Assembly: GCA_045124255.1 (NCBI GenBank)
Contig: JBGVLM010000066.1
Coordinates: forward strand, 1-11,883
Reading direction: 5' to 3'
Origin: Eshraghiella sp045124255
Lineage (GTDB): Bacteria > Bacillota > Clostridia > Lachnospirales > Lachnospiraceae
Length of the DNA: 11,883 bases
Of the stretch, positions 1 through 5,354 are shown piece after piece. Numbering within the stretch: the stretch's first letter is position 1; the number at the start of each line of letters is the position of its first letter. A program made the translations under genes and the position numbers. A model generated the notes under the pieces. It saw only the letters and a list, made by a program, of their open reading frames with translations, did no database searches and was not told where the DNA came from.

Positions 1-161
1 AGAAGGGTTATTACCACCTGATGAGCCAATGGCTTCTTAGGTTATTTACATTACTTATCTAACTTCAAAAAGTTGCCTATTTTTAGACAGCTTGCTGAGG
101 TGCGCCCTTTTATGGTTTTCCTCTACTTTCTTTCACACTATTCCTCCTTTATAATTAAGTC
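1..161 (-). other. Structured leader or small RNA, running off the left edge
   Basis: The minus-strand transcript from the promoter at 168-196 would contain, in order, a strong ribosome binding site (AAAGGAGG, 150-143), a 9-codon reading frame, and at least three local hairpins. These are TAGAC/GCCTA arms (84-88 with 75-79, four-base loop), AACTT/AAGTT arms (61-65 with 70-74), and a longer imperfect hairpin at 16-42. The last has ACCT/AGGT outer pairs and AGCC/GGCT inner pairs around a three-base loop. This many stems in 160 bases upstream of an unseen gene suggests an attenuation leader or a structured RNA. I do not recognise a known riboswitch, T-box or transposon-associated RNA in it, and the element is cut by the window edge. 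Confidence 0.45.
110..136 (-). CDS. Possible leader peptide, 8 residues
   Basis: A GTG start at 136-134 lies 6 bases after AAAGGAGG (150-143), an ideal spacing, and opens a frame reading fMet-KESRGKP before TAA at 112-110. A second GTG at 138 hits a stop at once and is discounted. The ribosome binding site is far too good to be ignored, yet nothing longer follows it in any frame. That is the pattern of a regulatory leader peptide whose translation controls folding of the hairpins downstream. It could instead be a degraded gene start. It is too short to judge by homology. Confidence 0.3.
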   Translation of the reverse strand: MKESRGKP

Positions 162-167
162 GGTTAG

Positions 168-196
168 ATTATAGTACTTCTTTTTATATTTTTCAA
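168..196 (-). promoter_or_regulatory. Strong sigma-A promoter firing leftward out of the window
   Basis: On the minus strand the sequence reads TTGAAA (196-191), a 17-base spacer and a perfect TATAAT (173-168). Start of transcription would fall near 161. No gene of ordinary size lies between this promoter and the window edge, so it must drive a leader or small RNA and probably a gene beyond position 1. The match is seen directly; activity is inferred. Confidence 0.7.
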
Positions 197-229
197 AGAA
201 AAATTACTGTTCTTTGCAGTAAAAAGAGT

Positions 230-247
230 TATAATTCTGATAAAGGA
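230..247 (+). promoter_or_regulatory. Possible -10 box and RBS of the membrane-protein gene
   Basis: A perfect TATAAT sits at 230-235, 24 bases before the ATG at 260. No convincing -35 element lies 16-18 bases upstream; the best partners are weak (around 204-212). AAAGGA at 242-247 could serve as ribosome binding site, with a longer than usual 12-base gap to the ATG. If TATAAT is the -10 box, transcription would begin close to this site, so assignment of both elements is tentative. The promoter lies back to back with the leftward promoter at 168-196. Confidence 0.3.
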
Positions 248-259
248 CGGTGTTGGAAT

Positions 260-619
260 ATGGAAAAAAGAATTTTAAATTACCGAAAATACATTGATGA
301 GCTCCTTGAAAAGGGCTGTGATAACTGGCAGGAGGTGCTTAATGACCATTTGGTTCAGATTGGTTTTTTTCAGCATGAGAGATTTGTTCATCTGCTTGTA
401 ACAGTACTTTTTGCACTTATGGAGATTATTTCAATGGCGGCAACCGTGGCAACGGAGAATATGGGACTGCTTGTTCTGGATGTAATGATACTGGTGCTTC
501 TGATTCCGTACATAAGGCATTATTATATTTTGGAAAACGAGGTGCAGAAAATGTACTTTCAGTATGACAGAATAAGGGAAAAAGCCGGCTGTACGCAGAT
601 TTTCTCTTACAAAAAATAA
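260..619 (+). CDS. Small two-helix membrane protein of unknown function
   Basis: This 119-residue protein is not one I can assign to a named family. Residues 1-40 are charged and probably helical (MEKRILNYRKYIDELLEK at the start). They are followed by two hydrophobic segments at about 42-63 and 67-86 separated by a very short turn, and then a polar, basic C-terminal tail (87-119). The turn is only a few residues, so the helices form a hairpin with both ends on the same side, probably the cytoplasm. The next gene, a metallo-beta-lactamase-fold hydrolase, starts 23 bases downstream on the same strand, so the two are probably co-transcribed. Coding status is supported by a full frame, an upstream AAAGGA and the operon position. 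Function is unknown. Confidence 0.75.
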   Translation: MEKRILNYRKYIDELLEKGCDNWQEVLNDHLVQIGFFQHERFVHLLVTVLFALMEIISMAATVATENMGLLVLDVMILVLLIPYIRHYYILENEVQKMYFQYDRIREKAGCTQIFSYKK

Positions 620-642
620 CACTAAAGGATGTTTTATAATTT

Positions 643-1482
643 ATGAAGGTTACGGTTTTAATAGAGAATACGGCACTTGAAGGCTTTGAGTGCGAGCATG
701 GCTTAAGTTTTTTCATAGAATTTAACGGAGGAAAATATCTGCTGGATTCAGGTCAGTCAGGTGCGTTTATTGACAATGCAGGTAAGCTTGGAATTGATGT
801 ATCAAAAGCTGAGTATGTGATTCTGTCACATGGGCATTATGACCATGCGGGCGGATTTGGCAGATTTCTTGATGAGAACGGGGGCAAGAGCATATATGCG
901 ATGAAGGGTTCGACTGAGGAATATTATTCGGCCTCGGGAGGAATGCACCCGATTGGAATACCGCAGGCGGTATTGTCGGATTATTCGGACAGATTTGTTT
1001 TGGTTGACGGGGTTACTAAAATCGCTGACGGGGTATATCTTATTCCTCATACCACAGAGGGGCTTTCTGCGGTTGGCAGCAGGGCAGGACTGTATCATAA
1101 GGTTGGAGAGGATTTGCTTCCGGATGATTTTTCACATGAGATAAGTCTGGTATTTGATACAGATAAGGGGCTTATTATTTTTAACAGCTGTTCGCATGCA
1201 GGACTTTGTAATATAATACGTGAGGTTAAGGAAGTCTTTCCTTCCCAAAAAGTATATGCTTTCTTAGGCGGACTTCATATGAAGGGCATGAGGGATGGGG
1301 CTGAATACTGTACTTTTTCGGAGCAGGAGATTAATGAGCTTGCAGATTTCCTTAAAAAAGAAGACGTCCGGAGTATATACACGGGGCACTGTACCGGAAA
1401 TATCGGAACTGACTTAATGGCAGATGCCTGTCGTGACACTGTAGTGTACAGGTTTACTGCCGGACAAAGCTATGATGTATAA
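643..1482 (+). CDS. Metallo-beta-lactamase-fold hydrolase, MJ0301/dihydropteroate-synthase-like family
   Basis: This 279-residue soluble protein has the complete metal site of the metallo-beta-lactamase fold: D35 in LLDSG, the H-x-H-x-D-H motif as H63-G-H65-Y-D67-H68, and later ligands at H185 (SCSHAG), H212 (GGLHM) and H249 (TGHCTG). The order and the FSHE motif near 164 match the cytosolic family annotated as 7,8-dihydropterin-6-methyl-4-(ribofuranosyl)-aminobenzene-5'-phosphate synthase-like or simply MBL-fold hydrolase. Family members hydrolyse phosphate esters or related substrates, and the archaeal methanopterin role does not transfer to a fermentative bacterium. The true substrate is therefore unknown. 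A weak AAAGGA (624-629) lies 13 bases before the ATG. The gene follows the small membrane protein by 23 bases and ends just before a strong hairpin. Full length, no broken motifs. Confidence 0.88.
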   Translation: MKVTVLIENTALEGFECEHGLSFFIEFNGGKYLLDSGQSGAFIDNAGKLGIDVSKAEYVILSHGHYDHAGGFGRFLDENGGKSIYAMKGSTEEYYSASGGMHPIGIPQAVLSDYSDRFVLVDGVTKIADGVYLIPHTTEGLSAVGSRAGLYHKVGEDLLPDDFSHEISLVFDTDKGLIIFNSCSHAGLCNIIREVKEVFPSQKVYAFLGGLHMKGMRDGAEYCTFSEQEINELADFLKKEDVRSIYTGHCTGNIGTDLMADACRDTVVYRFTAGQSYDV

Positions 1483-1502
1483 CAGGGGATTTCCTATAAA
1501 GC

Positions 1503-1536
1503 AACTAACGCCGGATGCGAACATCCGGCGTTAGTT
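1503..1536. terminator. Bidirectional terminator between convergent genes
   Basis: A perfect 15-bp stem (1503-1517 with 1522-1536) closes a CGAA loop, GC-rich in its upper half (GCCGGATG/CATCCGGC). It stands between the hydrolase gene ending at 1482 and the anti-sigma gene ending at 1563 on the other strand. The downstream T-richness is weak on both sides, since the bases after the stem are only mildly U-rich. Stem strength and convergent placement support a shared terminator. Confidence 0.75.
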
Positions 1537-1562
1537 ATTAGAATCAGCCTTTAGCTGACTGC

Positions 1563-2213
1563 TTAGATGCCGGAGTTGAAATATTGTTCCAAATCGCTGT
1601 CTGCTTTTGGAATATCCATCCCCTTCTCCCAAACGATAATTCTGTCGTTGGGATTTCCATAATAAATAATGTCATATTCTTCAGGATTAACACAAATATA
1701 ACTTGAGTATTCTGAATATTTCTTTTCACCGAAAAGCTTTGACTGCATTTCAACATATTTGCCGTCATTATAGAACGGTACGCTGCGGCGTATGGCACCT
1801 TCTCTGTTATTGTAGGTAAGTATTTCAAATGCAATTGAGCCGTCAGACAGCATACAAACATTATCAATTCTTACCATGTCAGATGTAAATGTGTAATACT
1901 TACTGAATGACAGATACCATCCAAGAATCAGAAGCCCGAGAATTGCAACGGCACAGATTATTTTAATGGTTGTGTTTTTTTTGTAGTTGTTCCACGTTTT
2001 TGTCAGATTGGATTTGAATTCGGAGCGTTCATGCTGTTCTTGTTCATTTTCAGATGATATTTTGATGTTTTTTTTCATAAGCGCGTATGCGTCGGAACAT
2101 TTGGCGCAGCTTTTTAAATGCTCAGATACTGCATTTTTGGAATCTTCAGAGCATAAGTCATCAATATAAAGTGTTATTAAGTCCTGATACATGTCACATG
2201 TAATTTTATTCAT
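1563..2213 (-). CDS. Zinc-finger membrane anti-sigma factor
   Basis: This 216-residue protein begins with a ZAS (zf-HC2) domain: C6, then 25 residues, then H32-x3-C36-x2-C39 (HLKSCAKC), the zinc signature of anti-sigma factors that hold ECF sigma factors in the cytoplasm. A polar linker (45-80) leads to one membrane helix at about 83-103 and an external C-terminal domain of about 110 residues. That domain is rich in Tyr, Asp and Glu and I cannot assign it; it is the likely stress-sensing part. The start codon overlaps the 3' end of the sigma gene by 8 bases, with GGGAGG 9 bases upstream inside the sigma gene, so translation is coupled and stoichiometric. Whether release works by intramembrane proteolysis or by a redox change at the zinc site cannot be read from the sequence. 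Confidence 0.88.
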   Translation of the reverse strand: MNKITCDMYQDLITLYIDDLCSEDSKNAVSEHLKSCAKCSDAYALMKKNIKISSENEQEQHERSEFKSNLTKTWNNYKKNTTIKIICAVAILGLLILGWYLSFSKYYTFTSDMVRIDNVCMLSDGSIAFEILTYNNREGAIRRSVPFYNDGKYVEMQSKLFGEKKYSEYSSYICVNPEEYDIIYYGNPNDRIIVWEKGMDIPKADSDLEQYFNSGI

Positions 2214-2700
2214 ATAATTTTGCCTCCCTTATTAAAATTTGAAGTTTCTGTCTGGCTCTCAAATAGGTAACTCTTGCCCAGCTTTCACTTTTTTCAAATA
2301 ACTGACTGATTTCAGCAAGAGATAATTCACTAAAGGTTTTGAGTGTAAATACTTCCCTATAAGGTTCAGGAAGCTTATGTAAAATCCTGTGAAGTTCCAA
2401 TAAGGATTCTCTTGTTGTAAAATCAAATTCATGTTGGGGTTCATCAATATCTTCAATGGAAGTTGTCTGCAGCCCGGCATGTTTTCTGATATATGAAAAA
2501 TAAGTGTTTTTGGCAATTTGACATAGCCAGACAGAGATTTTACAGTCGCCTTTAAAGCTGTCGATGTTTTTTATTGCTTTAATAAAGGTTTCCTGCGTAA
2601 TATCTTCTGCCAGACAGGCATCTCTGCTCAGTCTGAATATGAACCTGTAGACATCCTGGAAATAGACATTATACAGATTATCAAAATCCAATTTATTCAC
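2206..2700 (-). CDS. ECF-family RNA polymerase sigma factor
   Basis: This 164-residue protein has the two-domain layout of an extracytoplasmic-function sigma factor. Region 2 spans about 8-75 (DVYRFIFRLSRDACLAEDITQETF, recognising the -10 element). Region 4 spans about 105-156 (LPEPYREVF, then SLAEISQLF and a helix-turn-helix with SWARVTYLRAR, contacting the -35). There is no region 1 or 3, as usual. The frame starts with GTG at 2700; AAAGG lies very close upstream, so the in-frame TTG three codons later, preceded by GGTG at 6 bases, is an alternative start. The next gene is its anti-sigma factor, overlapping by 8 bases. The regulon is not visible, but the divergent MATE gene is a candidate target. 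Confidence 0.92.
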   Translation of the reverse strand: MNKLDFDNLYNVYFQDVYRFIFRLSRDACLAEDITQETFIKAIKNIDSFKGDCKISVWLCQIAKNTYFSYIRKHAGLQTTSIEDIDEPQHEFDFTTRESLLELHRILHKLPEPYREVFTLKTFSELSLAEISQLFEKSESWARVTYLRARQKLQILIREAKLYE

Positions 2701-2717
2701 CGCCTTTCATATATTGA

Positions 2718-2772
2718 GACAAAAATTTTAATCCGAACGTTACAATTATAACAGATTTTTTTCTACTGGAAA
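2718..2772 (-). promoter_or_regulatory. Two candidate promoters for the sigma/anti-sigma operon, one ECF-like
   Basis: On the minus strand TTTCCA (2772-2767), 16 bases and TATAAT (2750-2745) preceded by TGT make a good extended -10 sigma-A promoter. Overlapping its downstream edge, TGTAAC (2744-2739), 17 bases and TGTC (2721-2718) resemble the AAC/CGTC-type promoters used by ECF sigma factors. The first would give basal transcription; the second would allow autoregulation. The matches are seen; which is used is inferred. Confidence 0.45.
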
Positions 2773-2787
2773 TACTTACGGAAATAC
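2768..2787 (+). repeat. Two direct copies of GGAAATAC, 12 bases apart
   Basis: GGAAATAC occurs at 2768-2775 and again at 2780-2787 in the divergent region between the sigma gene and the MATE gene. The first copy overlaps the -35 element of the sigma-A promoter read on the minus strand. A 12-base period is close to one helical turn plus, so a regulator could bind both on one face. It may also be chance in AT-rich DNA. Confidence 0.3.
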
Positions 2788-2825
2788 AGTATTATATATA
2801 AAGAATAGTGAAAAAAGGTACAGAT

Positions 2826-4268
2826 GTGAGTAGAGTTAGAAATAAAACCTCCCCAAAGGCAGATTTACTAAAGCTTTTGAGAGAGGGTAAAACACTAAAT
2901 TTCGGACAACAGTTATTATTGATTATTAAATTAAGTATTCCTGCCATTATGGCACAGCTTTCTTCAATTCTTATGGAATATATTGATGCGTCAATGGTTG
3001 GAAGTCTGGGAGCTGACGGTTCGGCTGCGATTGGACTGGTTGCATCAAGTACATGGCTGCTCGGAGGATTATGCTCTGCAATGTCAACAGGCTTTACGGT
3101 TCTGGCGGCACAGTCAATTGGTGCCAAAGATGAAATACAGGCAAGAAGAATAGTGAAGCACGGGCTTGTATTCTCTGCCGGTTTCAGCTTAATTCTGCTG
3201 GCAGGCGGAACAATGATAAGTCATGTGCTTCCCAAATGGCTTGGAGGAACGAAGGAGATATGTCCTGATGCGTCGGGATATCTTATGGTGTATGCTCTTT
3301 CTCTGCCGGCTGTGCAGATGACAGGCATAGCGGGCGGAATGATTCAGGCAAGCGGTAATATGAAGTTTCCGAGTACTCTTCATATTATAATGTGCCTTCT
3401 TGATGTGATTTATAATATATTTCTCATATTTCCGACAAGGGAACTGCCAATCGGAGCATTTGAATTTACAATGCCGGGTGCAGGACTTGGAGTTATGGGG
3501 GCAGCAATCGGAACTGCGTTAGCACAGTTTACGGTTGCATGTATAATGCTTATATATCTTTTGACCAAATCACCTGTTTTGAAGCTGCGAAAGGGTGAGA
3601 GATTTACTTATGACGGTCATATTATCGGCAAAGCGGTAAGGATTGCAATTCCTGTCGGAATAGAGCAGATTGTTATGTGCGGCGCACAGATTGTATCAAC
3701 CCGAATAGTTTCACCTCTTGGCAATGTTGCAATTGCTGCCAATTCGCTGTCCGTTACTGCCGAGAGTCTGTGTTATATGCCGTGCTATGGAATAGGTGCT
3801 GCTGCAACCACTCTTATAGGTCAGAGCGTCGGAGCCGGAAGAAAGGATTTGACTAAGCGGCTTGGGTGGATTACCACCGGCTTTGGAATGCTTGTAATGA
3901 CGGCAGGCGGTGTGTTGATGTATACTCTGGCACCGGTCATGATAGGTATTCTGTCTCCCGACCCTCAGATTAGGGAGTTGGGAACGATTATTCTTAGAAT
4001 AGAAGCCTTTGCCGAACCGATGTATGCGGCGTCGATAGCCGCATCAGGAGTTTTTCATGGCGCAGGGGATGCGGCTGTGCCAAGTATATTCAGTTTTGTA
4101 AGTATGTGGGCGGTGAGACTGCCTCTTGCGGCATTTCTGTCGCAAAGCTTCGGATTACAGGGCGTATGGATTGCAATGGCAGTCGAACTGTGCGTCAGAG
4201 GTATATTATTTTTAATAAGATTATCAGGTACAAAATGGTTACATACATTAAATAACAGGAGGAAATGA
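2826..4268 (+). CDS. MATE-family multidrug/cation antiporter
   Basis: The protein of about 480 residues is a MatE-family efflux transporter: two homologous halves of six membrane helices each. The first begins near residue 40 (KLSIPAIMAQ, then EYIDASMVGSLG, the usual helix 1-2 signature). The second begins near residue 275 (AIPVGIEQIV with STRIVSPLG), echoing the first. Such pumps export cationic drugs or metabolites using a proton or sodium gradient. The frame extends to a GTG at 2808 without a ribosome binding site. The GTG at 2826 has AAAAAAGG 7 bases upstream and is preferred, giving a roughly 35-residue cytoplasmic tail before helix 1. The gene is divergent from the ECF sigma gene, and the ldh start lies one base past its stop, so they are coupled. 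Substrate cannot be told. Confidence 0.9.
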   Translation: MSRVRNKTSPKADLLKLLREGKTLNFGQQLLLIIKLSIPAIMAQLSSILMEYIDASMVGSLGADGSAAIGLVASSTWLLGGLCSAMSTGFTVLAAQSIGAKDEIQARRIVKHGLVFSAGFSLILLAGGTMISHVLPKWLGGTKEICPDASGYLMVYALSLPAVQMTGIAGGMIQASGNMKFPSTLHIIMCLLDVIYNIFLIFPTRELPIGAFEFTMPGAGLGVMGAAIGTALAQFTVACIMLIYLLTKSPVLKLRKGERFTYDGHIIGKAVRIAIPVGIEQIVMCGAQIVSTRIVSPLGNVAIAANSLSVTAESLCYMPCYGIGAAATTLIGQSVGAGRKDLTKRLGWITTGFGMLVMTAGGVLMYTLAPVMIGILSPDPQIRELGTIILRIEAFAEPMYAASIAASGVFHGAGDAAVPSIFSFVSMWAVRLPLAAFLSQSFGLQGVWIAMAVELCVRGILFLIRLSGTKWLHTLNNRRK

Positions 4269-4269
4269 A

Positions 4270-5226
4270 ATGAGTTGTAAAGAGATTAATAACAGAAAAG
4301 CAGTTATGATTGGATGCGGCTTTGTAGGTGCAGCATCCGTTTTCAGCCTTATGCAGAGCGGGATTTTTTCGGAAATCGTGCTTATTGATGCGGACAGGGA
4401 AAAGGCTGAGGGAGAAGCGATGGATATCAGCCATGGTATTCCGTTTGCAAACAGCATGAAGATATATGCCGGTGATTACAGCGATGTAAGTGACGCGGCA
4501 ATGGTAATTATTACTGCCGGAGCGAATCAGAAGCCGGGAGAGACAAGACTTGATCTGGTGCATAAGAATGTAGCAATTTTTAAGCAGATTATTCCTGAAA
4601 TTACCGGAAATGATTTTCAGGGTATTATGCTCGTAGTGGCTAATCCTGTTGATATTCTTACTTATGTTGCACAGAAGTTATCCGGACTTCCGGAAAACAG
4701 AGTAATCGGTTCGGGAACAGTGCTTGATACTGCAAGACTCAAATATCAGCTTGGGGAGCACCTTGAGGTGGACAGCAAGAGTGTTCATGCCTTTATAATA
4801 GGAGAGCATGGTGACAGTGAGATTGCAGCCTGGAGCAGTGCCAATGTTTCAGGTATTCCTTTGAATGATTTTTGCGAAATGCGGGGACATTTCCGTCATG
4901 AAGAGGCAACAAAGGAAATTGCCGACATGGTTAAAAACAGTGCTTACGAGATTATTAACCGTAAGAAAGCAACTTATTTTGGTGTTGCCATGACCGTGCG
5001 CAGAATATGTGAGGTAGTTATGAGGGATGAAAAGTCCATTCTTCCGGTCTCTAATATGATGCATGGAGAGCATGGAATCAGCGACGTTGTAATGAGTATG
5101 CCTGCAATTGTCGGCAAAAACGGAATTGAAACAAAGGTACCTTTGTCTCTTAATGAAGAGGAGGAGGCAGCTTTGGTTAAATCAGCGGCAGTTCTTAAGG
5201 ATATTTTGAAGGATATTGACCTGTAA
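4270..5226 (+). CDS. ldh: L-lactate dehydrogenase
   Basis: This 318-residue NAD-dependent enzyme reduces pyruvate to L-lactate in the cytoplasm, regenerating NAD+ in fermentation. Visible features: Rossmann motif G15-C-G-F-V-G20, D40 at the end of strand 2 (NAD rather than NADP), and Q87 in NQKPGETR, the residue that marks lactate rather than malate specificity (malate dehydrogenase has Arg there). Active-site R93, the D153/R156 pair in VLDTARLKY, and catalytic H180 in GEHGDSE are all present. At the fructose-1,6-bisphosphate site known in this family, H173 is kept but the usual Arg is K158, so activation by that sugar phosphate may be weaker. AGGAGG (4257-4262) inside the MATE 3' end lies 7 bases before the ATG, giving translational coupling. 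A terminator follows. Length and all catalytic residues are normal. Confidence 0.93.
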   Translation: MSCKEINNRKAVMIGCGFVGAASVFSLMQSGIFSEIVLIDADREKAEGEAMDISHGIPFANSMKIYAGDYSDVSDAAMVIITAGANQKPGETRLDLVHKNVAIFKQIIPEITGNDFQGIMLVVANPVDILTYVAQKLSGLPENRVIGSGTVLDTARLKYQLGEHLEVDSKSVHAFIIGEHGDSEIAAWSSANVSGIPLNDFCEMRGHFRHEEATKEIADMVKNSAYEIINRKKATYFGVAMTVRRICEVVMRDEKSILPVSNMMHGEHGISDVVMSMPAIVGKNGIETKVPLSLNEEEEAALVKSAAVLKDILKDIDL

Positions 5227-5237
5227 TTATTATAAAA

Positions 5238-5271
5238 TGAGAGACCTATTCGGCGGGTTTCTCATTTTTTT
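5238..5271 (+). terminator. Rho-independent terminator of the MATE-ldh unit
   Basis: A 10-bp stem including two G-U pairs (TGAGAGACCT 5238-5247 with GGGTTTCTCA 5255-5264) closes a 7-base loop. Seven T residues (5265-5271) follow, then a long A-run. The hairpin begins 11 bases after the ldh stop codon. Confidence 0.85.
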
Positions 5272-5291
5272 AAAAAAAAGTAAAAAAAAAC

Positions 5292-5346
5292 TTGTTAATT
5301 TTAAAAATAAATATATAATTAAATAGAATGTGAAGAAATACGGAGG
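5292..5346 (+). promoter_or_regulatory. Sigma-A promoter and RBS of carB
   Basis: TTGTTA (5292-5297), a 16-base spacer and TATAAT (5314-5319) form a good promoter with an A+T-rich upstream stretch. GGAGG (5342-5346) lies 8 bases before the ATG at 5355. The leader would be only about 30 bases. There is thus no room for a PyrR-type attenuator, and any pyrimidine or arginine control would have to act at the promoter itself or on the enzyme. Confidence 0.75.
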
Positions 5347-5354
5347 ACTAATTT

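Noticed and set aside
1..30. AGGTGGTAATAACC on the minus strand resembles the T-box bulge (UGGN) of a tRNA-sensing leader.
   Set aside because: The following ACCGCG of the T-box consensus is missing and no stem I with a specifier loop could be made out; too little to call.
90..115. GAGGTGCGCCC on the plus strand recalls the start of a lysine riboswitch (GAGGTGCG) or a group II intron 5' end (GTGCG).
   Set aside because: None of the later conserved segments of either element follows within the next 150 bases, and the promoter evidence points to transcription of the other strand.
1544..1867. A 107-residue minus-strand frame overlapping the anti-sigma gene.
   Set aside because: It has low-quality composition, no ribosome binding site of its own and is overlapped by the well-supported ZAS anti-sigma frame.
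4195..4563. Minus-strand frames across the MATE-ldh junction.
   Set aside because: They are shadows of two well-supported genes, with no start signals or recognisable motifs.
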